Of a stretch of 6,010 bases of DNA, positions 5,682-6,010 are shown piece by piece; position 1 is the stretch's first letter, and every line of letters begins with the position of its first letter. A model generated the notes under the pieces. The model did not search any database. It was not told the DNA's origin and saw nothing but the letters and a program-made list of their open reading frames with translations. Source of the DNA: Leptolyngbyaceae cyanobacterium SM1_3_5 (lineage in GTDB: Bacteria; Cyanobacteriota; Cyanobacteriia; Elainellales; Elainellaceae); contig JAAUTJ010000324.1 in the NCBI GenBank assembly GCA_012031475.1, positions 1 through 6,010 on the forward strand. Reading direction: 5' to 3'. The position numbers and the translations under genes are program-made.

Positions 5682-6010
5682 CTAGGGCTTGTCTTTCATC
5701 GGACTGCCATTGTCCCAAAACTCGACGACAAATCCCCGATCGATCGCTGCCTGCTCGATCGCGGCGTAGTCCGCGCTGGCGACAAACAGCAAAACGCCGC
5801 CGCCCAATCCATCGCCGCGATCGAGCGCCTTCGCAACTGCCGCCGCCGACTGCAAGTAGTAGCCCTGCCAGCCAAACATCGGGTAGGTGTCGCAGACTAA
5901 AACCAGCGATCGCGCTGCACCTGTCACCGTCCCCGCCAAAAGCAGAAAGTGGCCGACGCTCCAAGCGGGCGGAGGCGGATCGATCGATTCGCCGTTCAGA
6001 TAAGCGATCG
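5682..6010 (-). CDS. C-terminal part of an uncharacterised protein, possibly papain-like fold
   Basis: The frame is open from the right edge (first full codon at 6008) to a TAG at 5684-5682, giving at least 108 residues. The true start lies outside the window. The visible part reads PPPPAWSVGHFLLLAGT, then RSLVLVCDTYPMFGWQGYYL, an Ala-rich helix, and a final region rich in small and acidic residues (GGGVLLFVAS, FWDNGSPMKDKP). The order GHF-LLAG, strand, then D-T-Y-P resembles the His and Asp/Asn part of C39-like and other papain-fold cysteine peptidases, whose Cys would be N-terminal and outside the window. This assignment is weak. There is no visible membrane segment. The gene is convergent to the GS-like gene and need not belong to the same pathway. 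Confidence 0.6.
   Translation of the reverse strand, partial: IAYLNGESIDPPPPAWSVGHFLLLAGTVTGAARSLVLVCDTYPMFGWQGYYLQSAAAVAKALDRGDGLGGGVLLFVASADYAAIEQAAIDRGFVVEFWDNGSPMKDKP

Noticed and set aside
213..5913. HIP1 octamers as functional operators
   Set aside because: GCGATCGC copies (for example 213, 755, 1503, 1647, 2073, 3778, 4224, 5334, 5425, 5906) are spread through coding sequence, as is usual genome-wide in cyanobacteria. They serve only as a marker of origin.
1..6010. Mobile element, tRNA or rRNA genes
   Set aside because: I found no transposase, integrase, terminal inverted repeats of IS type, or tRNA/rRNA-like sequence.

Overview
The window looks like a piece of a cyanobacterial chromosome, most likely a filamentous, GC-moderate lineage. 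The main evidence is the HIP1 octamer GCGATCGC, which I find at least ten times in 6 kb where well under one is expected by chance. The protein families and a C-rich/G-rich intergenic repeat near 5590-5660 fit that source.

Layout. At 1-404 (minus strand) lies the N-terminal half of a class I glutamine amidotransferase-like protein, running off the left edge. A 124-bp divergent promoter region (405-528) holds an NtcA-like site correctly spaced from a -10 box, plus several inverted repeats. On the plus strand follow two tandem, paralogous phytanoyl-CoA-dioxygenase (PhyH) family genes (529-1424 and 1421-2287). Then comes a 12-helix APC-family permease (about 2405-3859), a hairpin, and an array of nine to ten 21-bp repeats (3960-4169) that is also open as a small heptad-repeat ORF. 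A glutamine-synthetase-like ligase (4187-5544) is next. After a repeat-like hairpin region, a convergent minus-strand gene of uncertain function (5682 to the right edge) closes the window.

How the genes may work together. An APC permease, a GS-like ligase and a class I GATase-like protein are the same three parts as PuuP-PuuA-PuuD, which import an amine, make its gamma-glutamyl amide and later remove the glutamyl group. A GS-like and a GATase-like protein are also paired with an oxygenase in bacterial aniline oxidation (TdnQ/TdnT with the aniline dioxygenase). Here the oxidising step would be an Fe(II)/2-oxoglutarate enzyme of the PhyH family. I infer a cyanobacterial pathway for uptake, gamma-glutamylation, hydroxylation and deglutamylation of an unknown amine or amino acid, possibly under nitrogen control. 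The most striking detail is that the second PhyH paralogue has lost two of the three iron ligands (HxD to HxN, distal His to Arg), so it is probably a pseudo-enzyme partner of the first.

Caution on sequence quality. Nearly every gene contains at least one frame break relative to its obvious homology: GATase near 33-36, PhyH1 near 997-1001, 1044-1047 and 1358-1361, permease near 2436-2438 and 3100, GS near 5487-5490. Most are net losses of one base and the proteins are otherwise well conserved. Uncorrected sequencing or assembly error is therefore the simplest explanation, although real decay of the cluster cannot be excluded. Coordinates below follow the inferred ancestral reading frames, and literal frame ends are given in the text.
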